64,000 bases of DNA from Planctomicrobium sp051466335 (lineage in GTDB: Bacteria; Planctomycetota; Planctomycetia; Planctomycetales; Planctomycetaceae). Every line of letters begins with the position of its first letter. The first letter of the stretch is position 1. This document shows positions 44,491 to 54,160 of the stretch, piece after piece. The notes beneath the pieces are model-generated. The model ran no database searches and was not told where the DNA came from. It saw nothing but the letters and a program-made list of their open reading frames with translations. Location: positions 4,154,001 to 4,218,000 of the forward strand of contig NZ_CP195793.1 in NCBI RefSeq assembly GCF_051466335.1, read 5' to 3'. Position numbers and translations under genes: made by a program.

Positions 44491-45933
44491 TCAGTTTGAT
44501 TTCGCGTCCTTCTCGAGCGTCGTACGTAGATCTCGAAGGCTCACCGGCTGATGCAGGATTGTGCCGCGGGGATCCTTCGTTGAAATTTGGGAAGCAATTT
44601 CCTTTTGACTGTCCCCAAGAACCATCATCACCGAGACATTTTGGCCCGCAGTCAGTGACATGGCCTGCTCATATCCTTCGGCGATCCGATTCCCGAGAGA
44701 ATCTCCAAACAGGATGATTCCTGTTGGTGTCATCGTTTTTAATCGGGCGAGTGCACGGTCCAGATCCCCCAGCAACAGGACCCGATACCCCTTCTTACTG
44801 AAGTACTCTCGCAGCAGATCCTGGCGATTCGGGCGATTTTCGACACACAGAATCACCTTTGCGTCCGCTTCAATGGCACTTGTCCCCGGGAGTGTCGGAA
44901 CAGGATGTCCGAGCTCCTTGAGAACCGCGATAATTGCCTCTGCCGTTTCCCGCGCCGACTGATAACGGGACGCTGGATTGACCTGTAAAAGCTTATTGAC
45001 GATCTGACAGACCTTGAGAGGCAGCGATGGGTCGATCTGTTCAACCGGGACGATATTCCGGTACCGGTTGAAATCTTTCCGCTCCTCTCGACTCTTCGTA
45101 CGTGGGTAGGGAGGCTGGCCGGTCAGCAGTTCGTAGAGAATTCCCCCAAGGAAGAAAAGGTCGCTCCGCGGATCGTTTTTGTTTGATGCAGTGTTCTTTT
45201 CGAGCGTCGAGTATTCGAGGGCCTGTGCGAGGTCCCCGTTGCTGCTGCCATTCAGATTGATGTCATCGGCCGCTAGACCAAAGTCGATCAGTTTGGCGAC
45301 TCCATGGGCACTCATCAAAACGTTTGATGTCTTCATGTCCCGGTGAGTCATTCCGACTGCGATCGCTGCGTCCAGTGCCAGGCTGATGTGCAACGTGTAC
45401 CGGAGCGATTCTTCAGCGGTAAGCTTACCGCGAATCTTCAGGAAGTCTTTCAGGCTTCCCCCTTCGACGAACTCCATCACGATGTAGTGATGCTTGTCTG
45501 TTTTTCCTACTTCGAAAATCGGAACGATATTCGGGTGCTTGAGCCGTTTTCCGATTTCTCCTTCGCGCATGAAGAGTTGAATCGTGTCTTTGTCATTGGC
45601 CCACCGCTCGCGCAGCACTTTGACGCCGATCATCTGTCCATTATCAACTCGACAGGCACGATAAACACGCGCGAAGCTTCCGGCGGCGTTTTGGTAAAGA
45701 AGTTTACATCCTCCCAAAACGAGAATGCTGGTGTCTCCTGTTTCCAACTTCTTCGATTGAAACGGAGTCAAAAGCTGCTGTCGTTCGAGGGTCTGCAGCA
45801 GGTCTTGTCCGGAGGCATTCGAACCCAGTGAATTCATTGCCAGTTGCAGGTCTCGAGGTCCGACGAGACGTAATTCGAGAATTGTCTTCGCGACATCAGC
45901 AGCTGACACGGGAACACCTACTTGACTCATCAT
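44491..45933 (-). CDS. Serine/threonine protein kinase with C-terminal receiver-like domain
   Basis: About 480 residues. An N-terminal segment of about 70 residues resembles the helical module found before many planctomycete kinases. The kinase domain has the catalytic lysine in VKVLRE (residue 105), catalytic HRDMKTSN with aspartate 199 and the metal-binding IDFGLA. The glycine-rich loop NAAGSFARVY is degenerate. From about 361 on, VILCVENRPNRQDLLREYF looks like a response-regulator receiver domain; the usual phospho-aspartate spot is shifted (GIILFGDSLG). Predicted cytoplasmic, as no membrane helix is visible. ATG 45933 or 45930. Confidence 0.85.
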   Translation of the reverse strand: MMSQVGVPVSAADVAKTILELRLVGPRDLQLAMNSLGSNASGQDLLQTLERQQLLTPFQSKKLETGDTSILVLGGCKLLYQNAAGSFARVYRACRVDNGQMIGVKVLRERWANDKDTIQLFMREGEIGKRLKHPNIVPIFEVGKTDKHHYIVMEFVEGGSLKDFLKIRGKLTAEESLRYTLHISLALDAAIAVGMTHRDMKTSNVLMSAHGVAKLIDFGLAADDINLNGSSNGDLAQALEYSTLEKNTASNKNDPRSDLFFLGGILYELLTGQPPYPRTKSREERKDFNRYRNIVPVEQIDPSLPLKVCQIVNKLLQVNPASRYQSARETAEAIIAVLKELGHPVPTLPGTSAIEADAKVILCVENRPNRQDLLREYFSKKGYRVLLLGDLDRALARLKTMTPTGIILFGDSLGNRIAEGYEQAMSLTAGQNVSVMMVLGDSQKEIASQISTKDPRGTILHQPVSLRDLRTTLEKDAKSN

Positions 45934-46286
45934 TGAACCAAAAACGCTCCATGACCGAAATTGCCCCGATTGATTCGTCCACGACGACAACTAGCACGAA
46001 GGGTGCCAGACGATCTAAATCACCGAACTTTTGCCATCATCAGTGATTACATGACGCCATTTTCGATTAACCGGAGTCGGTTTTGGATTTCAAAGACGAT
46101 TTTCATTCTGATTCATTTCAACTCTGATGTGAATTGATTCGCGGAGGAGTGCCGTGAAATGCAACGAATTCATCTGCGCAAACATTGCAATCGTATTGAC
46201 GTGTATGAGCCAACCTCAATTAATGAAAGAAGCTGCCAGTAGATTACCGGCAGCTTCTTTCATTGAAATATCAATTCCAACGCGAA
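45934..46286. other. Intergenic region, kinase gene to carB
   Basis: 353 bp without a gene, holding the kinase promoter region and the carB terminator at 46222-46264. Confidence 0.6.
46222..46264. terminator. Terminator after carB
   Basis: A 16-bp perfect inverted repeat (46222-46237 and 46249-46264, 11-nt loop), 23 bp after the carB stop codon on the minus strand. The T-run is short. Confidence 0.8.
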
Positions 46287-49200
46287 TTATCGCGATTCTT
46301 CGTCCCACTCCTGAATTGACTTCACCTTCGGTGCGGGATTCTTGGACAGGTATTCAATCGCCTGCACCATCGCCAGACAGCCAGGAAGTGTTGTCGTGCA
46401 AGGAACACCGTACGAAACGGCTGTCGCTCGAATTCGCCCTTCTTCGGTGCGACTTCCCTTACCGCTTGGGGTATTGAAGATGAACTGCACCTCTCCATTC
46501 ACCATATAGTCGATGAGATTGGGGCGACCTTCCTGAACCTTCTTGACGATTTCGACGTCGATCCCGGCCTCAGCAAAGACTTTCGCGGTCCCAGCAGTTG
46601 AAATCAGCTTGAAGCCAAGTTCCTTGAGTTTCCGTGCAGGTTCGACCATGGCATTCTTGTGTGCCCCTGCCATGCTCACGAACACTGTCCCAGTGTGCGG
46701 GAACTGCACTCCAGCACCGATCTGACTCTTGGCGAATGCCGCTGGGAAGTTGTCATCGATCCCCATCACTTCGCCTGTCGACTTCATCTCTGGTCCGAGA
46801 ATAATGTCGACACCTGAGAATCGTGCGAACGGCAACACGCTTTCTTTAACAGAAACATGCTTCGGCCAAATCTCGGTCGTATGTCCCTGCTGTTTGAGTG
46901 AAACACCAGCCATGATCTTTGCTGCCATGGCAGCCAGTGAGACGCCGGTCGCCTTGGAGACAAATGGGGATGTTCTCGACGCTCGTGGATTCACTTCGAG
47001 CACGTAAACGGTGAATTCCGATCCGTCGTCTGATTTCTTGACTGCGAACTGGATGTTCATCAAACCGCGAACACCCAGGGCATTGGCGAGTGCGTAGGTC
47101 GCGGTCTTGATTTCATCGATGACAGACTGTGGCAACGAATACGGCGGAAGTGCACATGCAGAGTCACCCGAGTGCACGCCCGCTTCTTCGATGTGCTCCA
47201 TCACCCCGCCAACGAGTGTTGTTTCGCCGTCGCTGATTGCGTCGACGTCAACTTCAATGGCGTCCTGAAGGAACTTATCAATAAGAACTGGATGGTCAGG
47301 CGAAGCGTCAACAGCTTCGGTCATGTAGCGAATCAGCTGAGATTCATCGTGGCAAATCTCCATTGCTCGACCACCAAGCACGTAGCTTGGACGGACAAGG
47401 ACCGGATATCCGATCGCATTTGCGCGAGCTCTCGCCCCTTCGCTGTCGATAGCAAGACCGTTCGGGGGCTGGCGGAGATTCAGTCGATGAAGAATCGCCT
47501 GGAACCGTTCACGATCTTCTGCAGCGTCAATCATGTCTGGGCTGGTTCCGATAATCGGAACCCCAGCCGCTTCCAGACCGCGAGCCAAATTCAGCGGAGT
47601 CTGTCCACCGAATTGCACGATGACCCCATCTGGATTAATGCGATCGCAGATGTTGAGCACGTCCTCGGTTGTCAGTGGCTCGAAAAACAACAGATCTGAT
47701 GTGTCATAGTCTGTCGAGACCGTTTCCGGGTTCGAGTTGACCATCACGCTCTCGATGCCGAGTTCTCGCATCGCGAAAGATGCATGGCAACAGCAGTAAT
47801 CGAACTCGATTCCCTGACCGATGCGGTTGGGGCCCCCACCGAGAATCATGACACGTTTCTTGCCGCTTGGTGGCGGAGTTTCGTCCTCTTGCTCGTAGGT
47901 GCTGTAGTAGTACGGAGTGTAGGCTTCAAACTCCGCAGCGCACGTGTCCACTTGCTTGAACGTCGCAACAATTCCGAGTTTTTTGCGGTATGCACGAACT
48001 TCCATTTCTGTCGTGCGCCACCAGAACGCCAACTGGCGATCCGAGAAGCCGTTTCTCTTCGCCTTCCGAAGCAGTGACTCAGGAACACTCTCGAGTCGAT
48101 CGATTGAACACAGTTCGTCCTCGATCGCAATCAAGTCGCGAATCTGTCGCAAGAACCAAGGGTCGATTCCCGTGAGTGCGTTCACTTCATCGACAGTGAA
48201 CCCATCTTTGAGCGCGTAGCGGACGTAGAAAATTCGCTCATCATTTGGAATCGACAGCTTGCTGCGGATCTTTTCGCGAGCTGGTCGATTGGCGGAATTC
48301 CAAAGATCCTTCTTTCCGCCGCCGAGTCCAAAGTGTCCGATTTCCAGACCGCGAATAGCTTTCTGCAACGATTCCTTGAAGGTCCGGCCGATGGCCATCG
48401 TCTCGCCGACAGACTTCATCTGCACGGTCAGAGTTGGATCAGCATCAGGGAATTTCTCGAACGTCCAGCGAGGGAATTTGGTGACGACATAGTCGATTGT
48501 CGGCTCAAAGCAGGCCAAGGTTTCTCGAGTGATGTCATTCGGGATTTCATCGAGGCGGTAACCGACAGCGAGTTTGGCTGCGATCTTGGCAATTGGAAAT
48601 CCTGTTGCCTTCGAAGCGAGCGCGCTGGAGCGACTCACGCGAGGGTTCATTTCAATGACGACCATTCGGCCATCTTTGGGGTTGATCGCAAACTGGACGT
48701 TTGAACCGCCAGTTTCCACTCCAATCTCACGGATACAGGCGAATGTTGCGTCGCGCATCCGCTGATATTCTTTATCAGTGAGAGTCTGGATCGGCGCACA
48801 TGTAATGGAGTCCCCTGTGTGGACACCCATTGGATCGAAGTTTTCGATGGAGCAAATGATCACGCAGTTGTCGGCGCAATCTCGCATGACTTCCATCTCG
48901 TACTCTTTCCAGCCGAGTACGGATTCTTCGAGAAGAACTTCGCTGACCGGTGAGAGCTTCAAGCCTTCACGGACACGATCTTCAAACTCTTCTTTATTGT
49001 AAGCGATACCGCCCCCCTGTCCCCCCATGGTGTAGCTAGGGCGAATAATGATGGGGAGGCCGATTTCACGGAGTGCACCGCGAGCTTCTTCGATGTTATG
49101 CACGACGAAGGAGCGGGGAACATCGAGACCAATCTTGATCATCGCTTCTTTGAAGGAATCGCGACCTTCCGCCTTGGCGATAACTTCCGCCTTGGCGCCA

Positions 49201-49547
49201 ATCATCTCGATCCCCAGTTGATCGAGGATTCCACGACGATGGAGATCCATCGCAGTATTGAGGGCTGTTTGTCCACCCAGGGTGGGGAGGAGAGCATCTG
49301 GCTTTTCACGCTCGATGATCTTGGCGACATACTGCCAGTTGATTGGCTCGATGTAGGTCCGATCCGCGGTCTGCGGATCCGTCATGATCGTCGCTGGATT
49401 CGAGTTTACGAGAACAACCTCGTAACCCTCGTCGCGGAGTGCCTTACAAGCTTGTGTGCCGGAGTAATCGAATTCGCAAGCCTGTCCGATGACAATCGGC
49501 CCGGAACCAATAATCAGAATTTTCCGCAAATCGTCGCGTCGTGGCAC
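46287..49547 (-). CDS. carB: Carbamoyl-phosphate synthase large subunit
   Basis: 1086 residues, the normal length. Two tandem ATP-grasp carboxyphosphate/carbamoyl domains (first KILIIGSGPIVIGQACEFDYSG, second KRVMILGGGPNRIGQGIEFDYCC) with an oligomerisation domain between, and a C-terminal MGS-like domain (TAGTAKVFAEAGIDVEIV) that senses allosteric effectors. It uses ammonia from CarA to build carbamoyl phosphate. GTG 49547 (VPRRDDLRKIL) matches typical CarB N-termini and has GGGG just before it. carA is 16 kb away. Confidence 0.96.
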   Translation of the reverse strand: MPRRDDLRKILIIGSGPIVIGQACEFDYSGTQACKALRDEGYEVVLVNSNPATIMTDPQTADRTYIEPINWQYVAKIIEREKPDALLPTLGGQTALNTAMDLHRRGILDQLGIEMIGAKAEVIAKAEGRDSFKEAMIKIGLDVPRSFVVHNIEEARGALREIGLPIIIRPSYTMGGQGGGIAYNKEEFEDRVREGLKLSPVSEVLLEESVLGWKEYEMEVMRDCADNCVIICSIENFDPMGVHTGDSITCAPIQTLTDKEYQRMRDATFACIREIGVETGGSNVQFAINPKDGRMVVIEMNPRVSRSSALASKATGFPIAKIAAKLAVGYRLDEIPNDITRETLACFEPTIDYVVTKFPRWTFEKFPDADPTLTVQMKSVGETMAIGRTFKESLQKAIRGLEIGHFGLGGGKKDLWNSANRPAREKIRSKLSIPNDERIFYVRYALKDGFTVDEVNALTGIDPWFLRQIRDLIAIEDELCSIDRLESVPESLLRKAKRNGFSDRQLAFWWRTTEMEVRAYRKKLGIVATFKQVDTCAAEFEAYTPYYYSTYEQEDETPPPSGKKRVMILGGGPNRIGQGIEFDYCCCHASFAMRELGIESVMVNSNPETVSTDYDTSDLLFFEPLTTEDVLNICDRINPDGVIVQFGGQTPLNLARGLEAAGVPIIGTSPDMIDAAEDRERFQAILHRLNLRQPPNGLAIDSEGARARANAIGYPVLVRPSYVLGGRAMEICHDESQLIRYMTEAVDASPDHPVLIDKFLQDAIEVDVDAISDGETTLVGGVMEHIEEAGVHSGDSACALPPYSLPQSVIDEIKTATYALANALGVRGLMNIQFAVKKSDDGSEFTVYVLEVNPRASRTSPFVSKATGVSLAAMAAKIMAGVSLKQQGHTTEIWPKHVSVKESVLPFARFSGVDIILGPEMKSTGEVMGIDDNFPAAFAKSQIGAGVQFPHTGTVFVSMAGAHKNAMVEPARKLKELGFKLISTAGTAKVFAEAGIDVEIVKKVQEGRPNLIDYMVNGEVQFIFNTPSGKGSRTEEGRIRATAVSYGVPCTTTLPGCLAMVQAIEYLSKNPAPKVKSIQEWDEESR

Positions 49548-50028
49548 TGTACCCCAAGTCCTTCCTGAAACACACATTTCGGCGTAGGAGGCGGTCTGTG
49601 GGCGGACCTTTCTCCCTGTCGAATCTCACGTCTCTCGGCGATCCGCCTGGTGTGCGTTCCCCTATCGCCCCGCGCCAGAACAGCGCAAAATTTCTCCAAA
49701 GCTATCAAGCTGAGCGGTTGATTCAAGCCATCAACCAGAAATTGAGGATCAGGAAAGCTGGGTTTGATGCAAAATTTCGCTTACGGTCGATTGGGAGATC
49801 TCTGGGGATCGATCCCTGAGGAGAGCCCTCGTTTTTCCCTGCCACACGTCCCGTAGCCGAAAACACTGATTCCGCTGCGCACTGGCTTGCGAAAAACTCC
49901 ACTCTTTACATGCGGCGACGTAAAGGGAGTGAATTCGAATTGCCCGCGTTCTCAAAATAGAAAAATCCCGCGGTGGGCGGGATCTGAGAATCTCGCCAGC
50001 AGGCGTTATTCAGGTCTGCTGGTTTGAG
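49548..50028. other. Intergenic region, carB to tRNA-Val
   Basis: 481 bp. Holds the carB promoter region and the tRNA terminator. A second inverted repeat, CCAGCAG/CTGCTGG (49996-50022), lies in the tRNA 3' trailer. Confidence 0.55.
49960..49983 (-). terminator. Terminator of tRNA-Val
   Basis: On the minus strand a 7-bp GC-rich stem (ATCCCGC/GCGGGAT, 5-nt loop; 49965-49983) is followed by T5. It sits about 45 bp after the tRNA 3' end. Confidence 0.85.
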
Positions 50029-50102
50029 TGGACGTTACAGGATTCGAACCTGTGACCTCTTCCGTGTGAAGGAAACGCGCTAGCCGACTGCGCCAAACGT
50101 CC
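50029..50102 (-). tRNA. tRNA-Val (anticodon CAC)
   Basis: The minus strand folds into a full cloverleaf of 74 nt: 7-bp acceptor stem GGACGTT/AACGTCC, D stem GCGC/GCGC, anticodon loop TTCACAC with anticodon CAC (valine), T stem ACAGG/CCTGT with TTCGAAT loop, discriminator A. CCA is not encoded. It stands alone, upstream of carB. Confidence 0.96.
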
Positions 50103-50490
50103 TCGATTTCACCAGTTTTTGGTGACCGCTTCCGTTCAATCTGAAACTGATGCGGGAGAAACAGGCTATCGGCTGAGAGTTGAATCGTCAACCACACGCC
50201 GTGATCGTTCGCACCGTCAATAGCGGGCTGTTCGGGCCGCTGATTTCTTGCTAGTTACATAAGCCTAATGGACAAATCAACATATGACTGCCTTGATTGA
50301 ACGCAACATCCGCACAAGCGAATTGCACCCAGCCCAGTCTCACTCTTCGAAATCTGTTCACAACTTCCGATCATCACACTACTAACGATCACATCAAGAA
50401 TATTGCAGTTATTCACGGCATGGCGATTGCGAAAGCCTCCTCACACAGGATCGGTCGAATTGAGATTGAAAGAAAGAAGCGGGTAACGCG
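50103..50490. other. Intergenic region, tRNA-Val to the HAD phosphatase gene
   Basis: 388 bp, AT-richer than its surroundings, with no supported gene. It should hold the divergent promoters. Confidence 0.45.
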
Positions 50491-51306
50491 ATGAAAAAGG
50501 GATTTCTGATTGACATGGACGGCGTGATCTATCGGGGAAGCGAAGTGCTCCCGGGCGCTGATCGTTTTATCGCCATGTTGCGTGAACGGGAGATTCCGTT
50601 CCTCTTTCTAACCAATAACAGTCAGCGTACCCGACGTGACGTCGCCACGAAGCTTCAGCGAATGGGGATCGACGCCTACGACACCGATATCTACACCTGC
50701 GCAATGGCCACTGGGACGTTCCTGTCTCGGCAGAAGCCGAACGGAACCGCATATGTGATCGGAGAAGGAGGTCTCCTTCAGTCGCTCCATGAACACGGTT
50801 ACTCAATCGTCGATTATGACCCGGACTACGTTGTGGTTGGAGAAGGACGCACACTGACGCTCGAGACAATGGAAACGGCAGTCCGTCTCATTCACAACGG
50901 GGCAAAACTGATCGCGACTAACCTCGACCCGAATTGTCCGACCCAGAATGGAATTCGTCCGGGGTGCGGTGCCTTCATTGCAATGCTAGAATCGGCAACC
51001 GGTACAAAGGCGTTTAGCGTTGGAAAACCAAGTCCGGTGATGATGTCGGCAGCGGCAGAGGCAATCGGCGTTTCAGCTCGCAATATCGTGATGGTCGGTG
51101 ACACAATGGAGACCGACATTTGCGGGGGCGTTCAGATGGGCTACGAAACGGTACTCCTCCTCACAGGGAGTACGAGCGTCTCAGATCTCGATCGGTATGC
51201 ATATAGCCCGGACTACATCGTCGACTGCATTGGTGACCTTTGCGGGCATCCCATGTTCCACGATGAGGGGATCGACTCTGTCTCGCGAGTCGCATTAGGG
51301 GTTTAA
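50491..51306 (+). CDS. HAD-IIA phosphatase, NagD family
   Basis: 271 residues. Motif I LIDMDGVIYRG has the nucleophile aspartate 8 and acid-base aspartate 10; motif II TNNSQ, motif III lysine in FSVGKPSP and motif IV VGDTMETDI follow, with the type IIA cap between. Proteins of this family act on nucleotide monophosphates, p-nitrophenyl phosphate or sugar phosphates. Stand-alone gene with a hairpin behind it. Confidence 0.92.
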   Translation: MKKGFLIDMDGVIYRGSEVLPGADRFIAMLREREIPFLFLTNNSQRTRRDVATKLQRMGIDAYDTDIYTCAMATGTFLSRQKPNGTAYVIGEGGLLQSLHEHGYSIVDYDPDYVVVGEGRTLTLETMETAVRLIHNGAKLIATNLDPNCPTQNGIRPGCGAFIAMLESATGTKAFSVGKPSPVMMSAAAEAIGVSARNIVMVGDTMETDICGGVQMGYETVLLLTGSTSVSDLDRYAYSPDYIVDCIGDLCGHPMFHDEGIDSVSRVALGV

Positions 51307-51347
51307 TGTAGCAGAGACCGAGTTCTCGGCTGTTTGGTTCCACAGAA

Positions 51348-51387
51348 GAAGCCCCTGCGTTGCAGCGAATCGCAATGCAGGGGCTTC
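51348..51387. terminator. Hairpin after the HAD phosphatase gene
   Basis: A 16-bp stem with one G-U pair (51348-51363 and 51372-51387, 8-nt loop). The T tract is short, so efficiency is uncertain. Confidence 0.7.
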
Positions 51388-51498
51388 TCAAATTGATGAG
51401 CAGAGATCAAACGGAGCAACGACAAGGATGCACCAAGAATGACCGGTTCGAGGACATGGCGAACCGTAGCAAGCCCTCATCCTCACGCGAGTGTGGCG

Positions 51499-52539
51499 TC
51501 AGTCTTTGATCCAATCGGCAATCCAGAGTTGGGTTGAACCGTCTTCGGTACGACTACTCGTCCACAGCAACTTCTTACCGTCAGGGCTGAAGACAGGAAG
51601 CACATCCGCCATCCCATGATAGGTCACTCGCTCAACGTCTCCCCCTTCAAAGGTGGTGTCAGTTGATTGGAACTTCATCACATAGAGGTCAAAGTTTGCA
51701 GCCTGATGCCCTTGAGCGTAATCAGCGCGTGTCCAGATCAAGTACCTACCCGATGGATGAAAGTACGGAGCCCAGTTCACTGTATTCAGGTCATCTGTTA
51801 ACGCAACTTCATGTTTGCCATCGACCGAAATCGCGTAGAGCTGAAGCATGTGCTCTTTGTCTCGATCGCTGCGAAACAGAATCCACTTGTCATCCGGCGA
51901 AAAGAACGGGCCACCATCGTAGCCATCGACGTTGGTCAACTGGCGAACGTTCTTCCCATCCGAGTCCATGATATACAGGTCGGGATCACCATCTCGTGTT
52001 GATGTGAAGACGATCAGCTTGCCATTGTGAGAGTAGCTTCCTTCTGCGTCGTATCCAGGAGAGTCAGTGAGTTGCTGCAGCTCCGTTCCGTCTTGATTGC
52101 AAACGTACAGATCCATGTGTGGATCGAAATCCCACATGTACCGACGTCGTCCCCCAGCAGCCTGCTCATCCCGAGCCTTCTTTTCCTCTTGCTCAATTTC
52201 CGGATGGGTGTGAGCGGAAGCGAAAAGGATTTTCTCACCATCAATGCTGTAGTAAGCACAGGTCGTACGTCCACGTCCGGGGCTCACACGCATGGGCGTT
52301 GGTACTCCCAGCGCTTTCGTATAGATCTGATAAAACGGATAGCCAACCGGATAGGCCTGGTAGACAATCGAACCACCATCCGGTGAGAAATAGCCCTCAC
52401 CGGCACGCGGGAGCCCGAACGATTCCTGACGAACGCCAGAGAGGAATTTACTCTCCTTCTCTGCGATGTCATCCTGAGCGGTGAGAGCGGTTGTTGAAGC
52501 AACAACGAGGCAGGCAGCGAGGACGCGAAGTTTGAGCAT
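51499..52539 (-). CDS. Exported TolB-like beta-propeller protein (PD40 repeats)
   Basis: 346 residues. A signal peptide (LKLRVLAACLVVASTTALTAQ) is followed by repeated WD40-like PD40 units with the SPDGG/SPDDKWILF/SPDGKKLLW pattern (FSPDG repeats), about six in all. This arrangement suggests a beta-propeller in the periplasm or outside the cell, as in TolB, but without the TolB N-terminal domain. A Lys/Arg/Glu-rich loop (EKKARDEQAAGGRRR) is inserted between blades. ATG 52539 was preferred; the open frame to 52611 does not look coding. Confidence 0.82.
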   Translation of the reverse strand: MLKLRVLAACLVVASTTALTAQDDIAEKESKFLSGVRQESFGLPRAGEGYFSPDGGSIVYQAYPVGYPFYQIYTKALGVPTPMRVSPGRGRTTCAYYSIDGEKILFASAHTHPEIEQEEKKARDEQAAGGRRRYMWDFDPHMDLYVCNQDGTELQQLTDSPGYDAEGSYSHNGKLIVFTSTRDGDPDLYIMDSDGKNVRQLTNVDGYDGGPFFSPDDKWILFRSDRDKEHMLQLYAISVDGKHEVALTDDLNTVNWAPYFHPSGRYLIWTRADYAQGHQAANFDLYVMKFQSTDTTFEGGDVERVTYHGMADVLPVFSPDGKKLLWTSSRTEDGSTQLWIADWIKD

Positions 52540-52595
52540 GTTCAACACACCGATTGTGATCAGACGCGAGAATCCAGATCGGTGGCCCATAAAAA

Positions 52596-52625
52596 AAGCC
52601 ACACACTGCAAGCAGTGTGTGGCTT
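52596..52625 (-). terminator. Terminator of rplM-rpsI-rpmA
   Basis: On the minus strand a 14-bp stem (52612-52625 with 52596-52609) is followed by a run of T (A run 52591-52597 on plus). It closes the ribosomal protein operon 65 bp after rpmA. Confidence 0.92.
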
Positions 52626-52689
52626 GTAACTCATCAGGTCAACTGTGATCGATGGATCGCCGTATGCGACGAGCATCCCGCAGCGAAAA

Positions 52690-52944
52690 CTAGTTTGCTT
52701 CGGCTGCGATCACGTTGATGCGACGACCAGAGCGGTCGAAGTGTACTTTACCTGGGACGAGTGCGAACAGTGTGTAGTCCGAACCCATTCCGACGTTCTT
52801 TCCAGGATGGAACTTTGTTCCACACTGACGGACGAGAATATTTCCAGCGATGACGGACTCGCCACCGTACTTCTTCACACCGCGACGTTGAGCGTTGGAG
52901 TCACGACCGTTACGTGTCGAGCCCTGCCCCTTTTTATGTGCCAT
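52690..52944 (-). CDS. rpmA: 50S ribosomal protein L27
   Basis: 84 residues, normal length. The N-terminus MAHKKGQGSTRNGRDSNAQR is typical, with the GGESVIAGNILVRQCGTKFHPGKNVG core. L27 sits near the peptidyl-transferase centre. It is the last gene of an rplM-rpsI-rpmA run, not paired with rplU as in most bacteria; the rplU gene of this window is 9.4 kb away. Confidence 0.97.
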   Translation of the reverse strand: MAHKKGQGSTRNGRDSNAQRRGVKKYGGESVIAGNILVRQCGTKFHPGKNVGMGSDYTLFALVPGKVHFDRSGRRINVIAAEAN

Positions 52945-53013
52945 GACAACACCTCTGTGATTTCAAAAACATTTCGCGAGTAACTAAAAACAAGCCACAA
53001 CGGGAAATGAACA

Positions 53014-53550
53014 TTAACGCTTCGAGAACTGGAAGCTGCGACGAGCACCAGCTTTACCGTATTTCTTACGTTCGACCATGCGGCTGTCACGAGTGAGGAA
53101 ACCTCCTTCGCTCAGAGCGCTATGGTTTGCAGGGTTCTTAGCCTGCAATGCACGGGCGATTCCGAGAACAACAGCACCAGTCTGGCCTGTCGATCCACCA
53201 CCCTGAACGGTTGCTTCGATGTCGACTTTGCCAAAAGCGCTGGTGACGTGAAGCGGAGCGAAGATCATTCCCTGGTCGCGTTCGACGGGGAAGTAAGCTT
53301 CGAGAGGGCGTCCGTTGATGACGATCTTGCCGGAACCGTCTTTAATGCGAACACGTGCAACGGATGTCTTACGACGACCGGTTCCAAGTGCGACGCCAAA
53401 ACGGTCGATCTTGCCGCGGATAATTGGCTCGAAATACGGAGCAGCTTCTTCAGCAACTGCTGACGCTTCGCTACCGATATCAAGCCCGGATGCTAAACCC
53501 GCTGAAGATTCGAGTTCGGGAGAATCTGTGTGTTCGCCGTTTTCCGCCAT
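53014..53550 (-). CDS. rpsI: 30S ribosomal protein S9 with acidic N-terminal extension
   Basis: 178 residues. The S9 domain starts near residue 50 (FGVALGTGRRKTSVARV) and ends in the normal GKAGARRSFQFSKR tail, whose last arginine contacts tRNA. The first 45 residues are acidic and Ser/Ala-rich and are not part of standard S9 (about 130 residues). ATG 53550 with AGGA upstream; the open frame to 53574 adds 8 residues. Second gene of the operon. Confidence 0.95.
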   Translation of the reverse strand: MAENGEHTDSPELESSAGLASGLDIGSEASAVAEEAAPYFEPIIRGKIDRFGVALGTGRRKTSVARVRIKDGSGKIVINGRPLEAYFPVERDQGMIFAPLHVTSAFGKVDIEATVQGGGSTGQTGAVVLGIARALQAKNPANHSALSEGGFLTRDSRMVERKKYGKAGARRSFQFSKR

Positions 53551-53674
53551 GTCCGAGTCCTGAACTTCCATCACTAAGAAAATATTTGCGATCTGATGAG
53601 GACATTAATCGCTGAGGAGTCGTGTATCGAGTTCCGAGCGATTAGCCAACTGGAATTGGCCTGCCTGAGTGTAG

Positions 53675-54160
53675 TTACTTCACGTATTCCGGAAATGGAA
53701 CCGGTGACTGAGCCTGATGTGGGTGATCTGTCCCGACATACAGTTTCAGCTTGTCGAGCATCTGGCGACCGAGTTTTGTCTTTGGAAGCATACGTCGAAC
53801 AGCTTCAGTCAAGACTTTCTCTGGGCGGCGATTCAGCAACTCAGCTGCTGTTTCAACTTTGCGACCACTTGGGTAGCCAGTGAAGTAATCGTACTCTTTA
53901 GCGAGAGTCTTACGTGTGAAGTGTGGGTTTTCCTTGTCTGCGACAGCCTTGCCCGTGAAGCGGACTTGGTCACAGTTCAGGACGATCACAAAGTCACCGG
54001 TATCAACATGTGGTGTATAACCGGGTTTGTGCTTACCCATCAGCACGGTGGCAATACGAACCGCCAGCCGACCTACGATTTCGCCATCGCCATCGATGAA
54101 AAACCACTCTGGGTTAGTCGTCTCTTTTTTGGCAACGTATGTTTTTTGTACCGTTTTCAC
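53675..54160 (-). CDS. rplM: 50S ribosomal protein L13
   Basis: 161 residues. GTG 54160 (VKTVQKTYVAKK), with GAGG 7 nt upstream, aligns with standard L13 starts; the open frame to 54217 is not supported. Core: WFFIDGDGEIVGRLAVRIATVLMGKHKPGYTP, then VKVRRM-like GTEAVRRMLPKTKLGRQMLDKL. First gene of the operon, with a long untranslated leader. Confidence 0.96.
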   Translation of the reverse strand: MKTVQKTYVAKKETTNPEWFFIDGDGEIVGRLAVRIATVLMGKHKPGYTPHVDTGDFVIVLNCDQVRFTGKAVADKENPHFTRKTLAKEYDYFTGYPSGRKVETAAELLNRRPEKVLTEAVRRMLPKTKLGRQMLDKLKLYVGTDHPHQAQSPVPFPEYVK

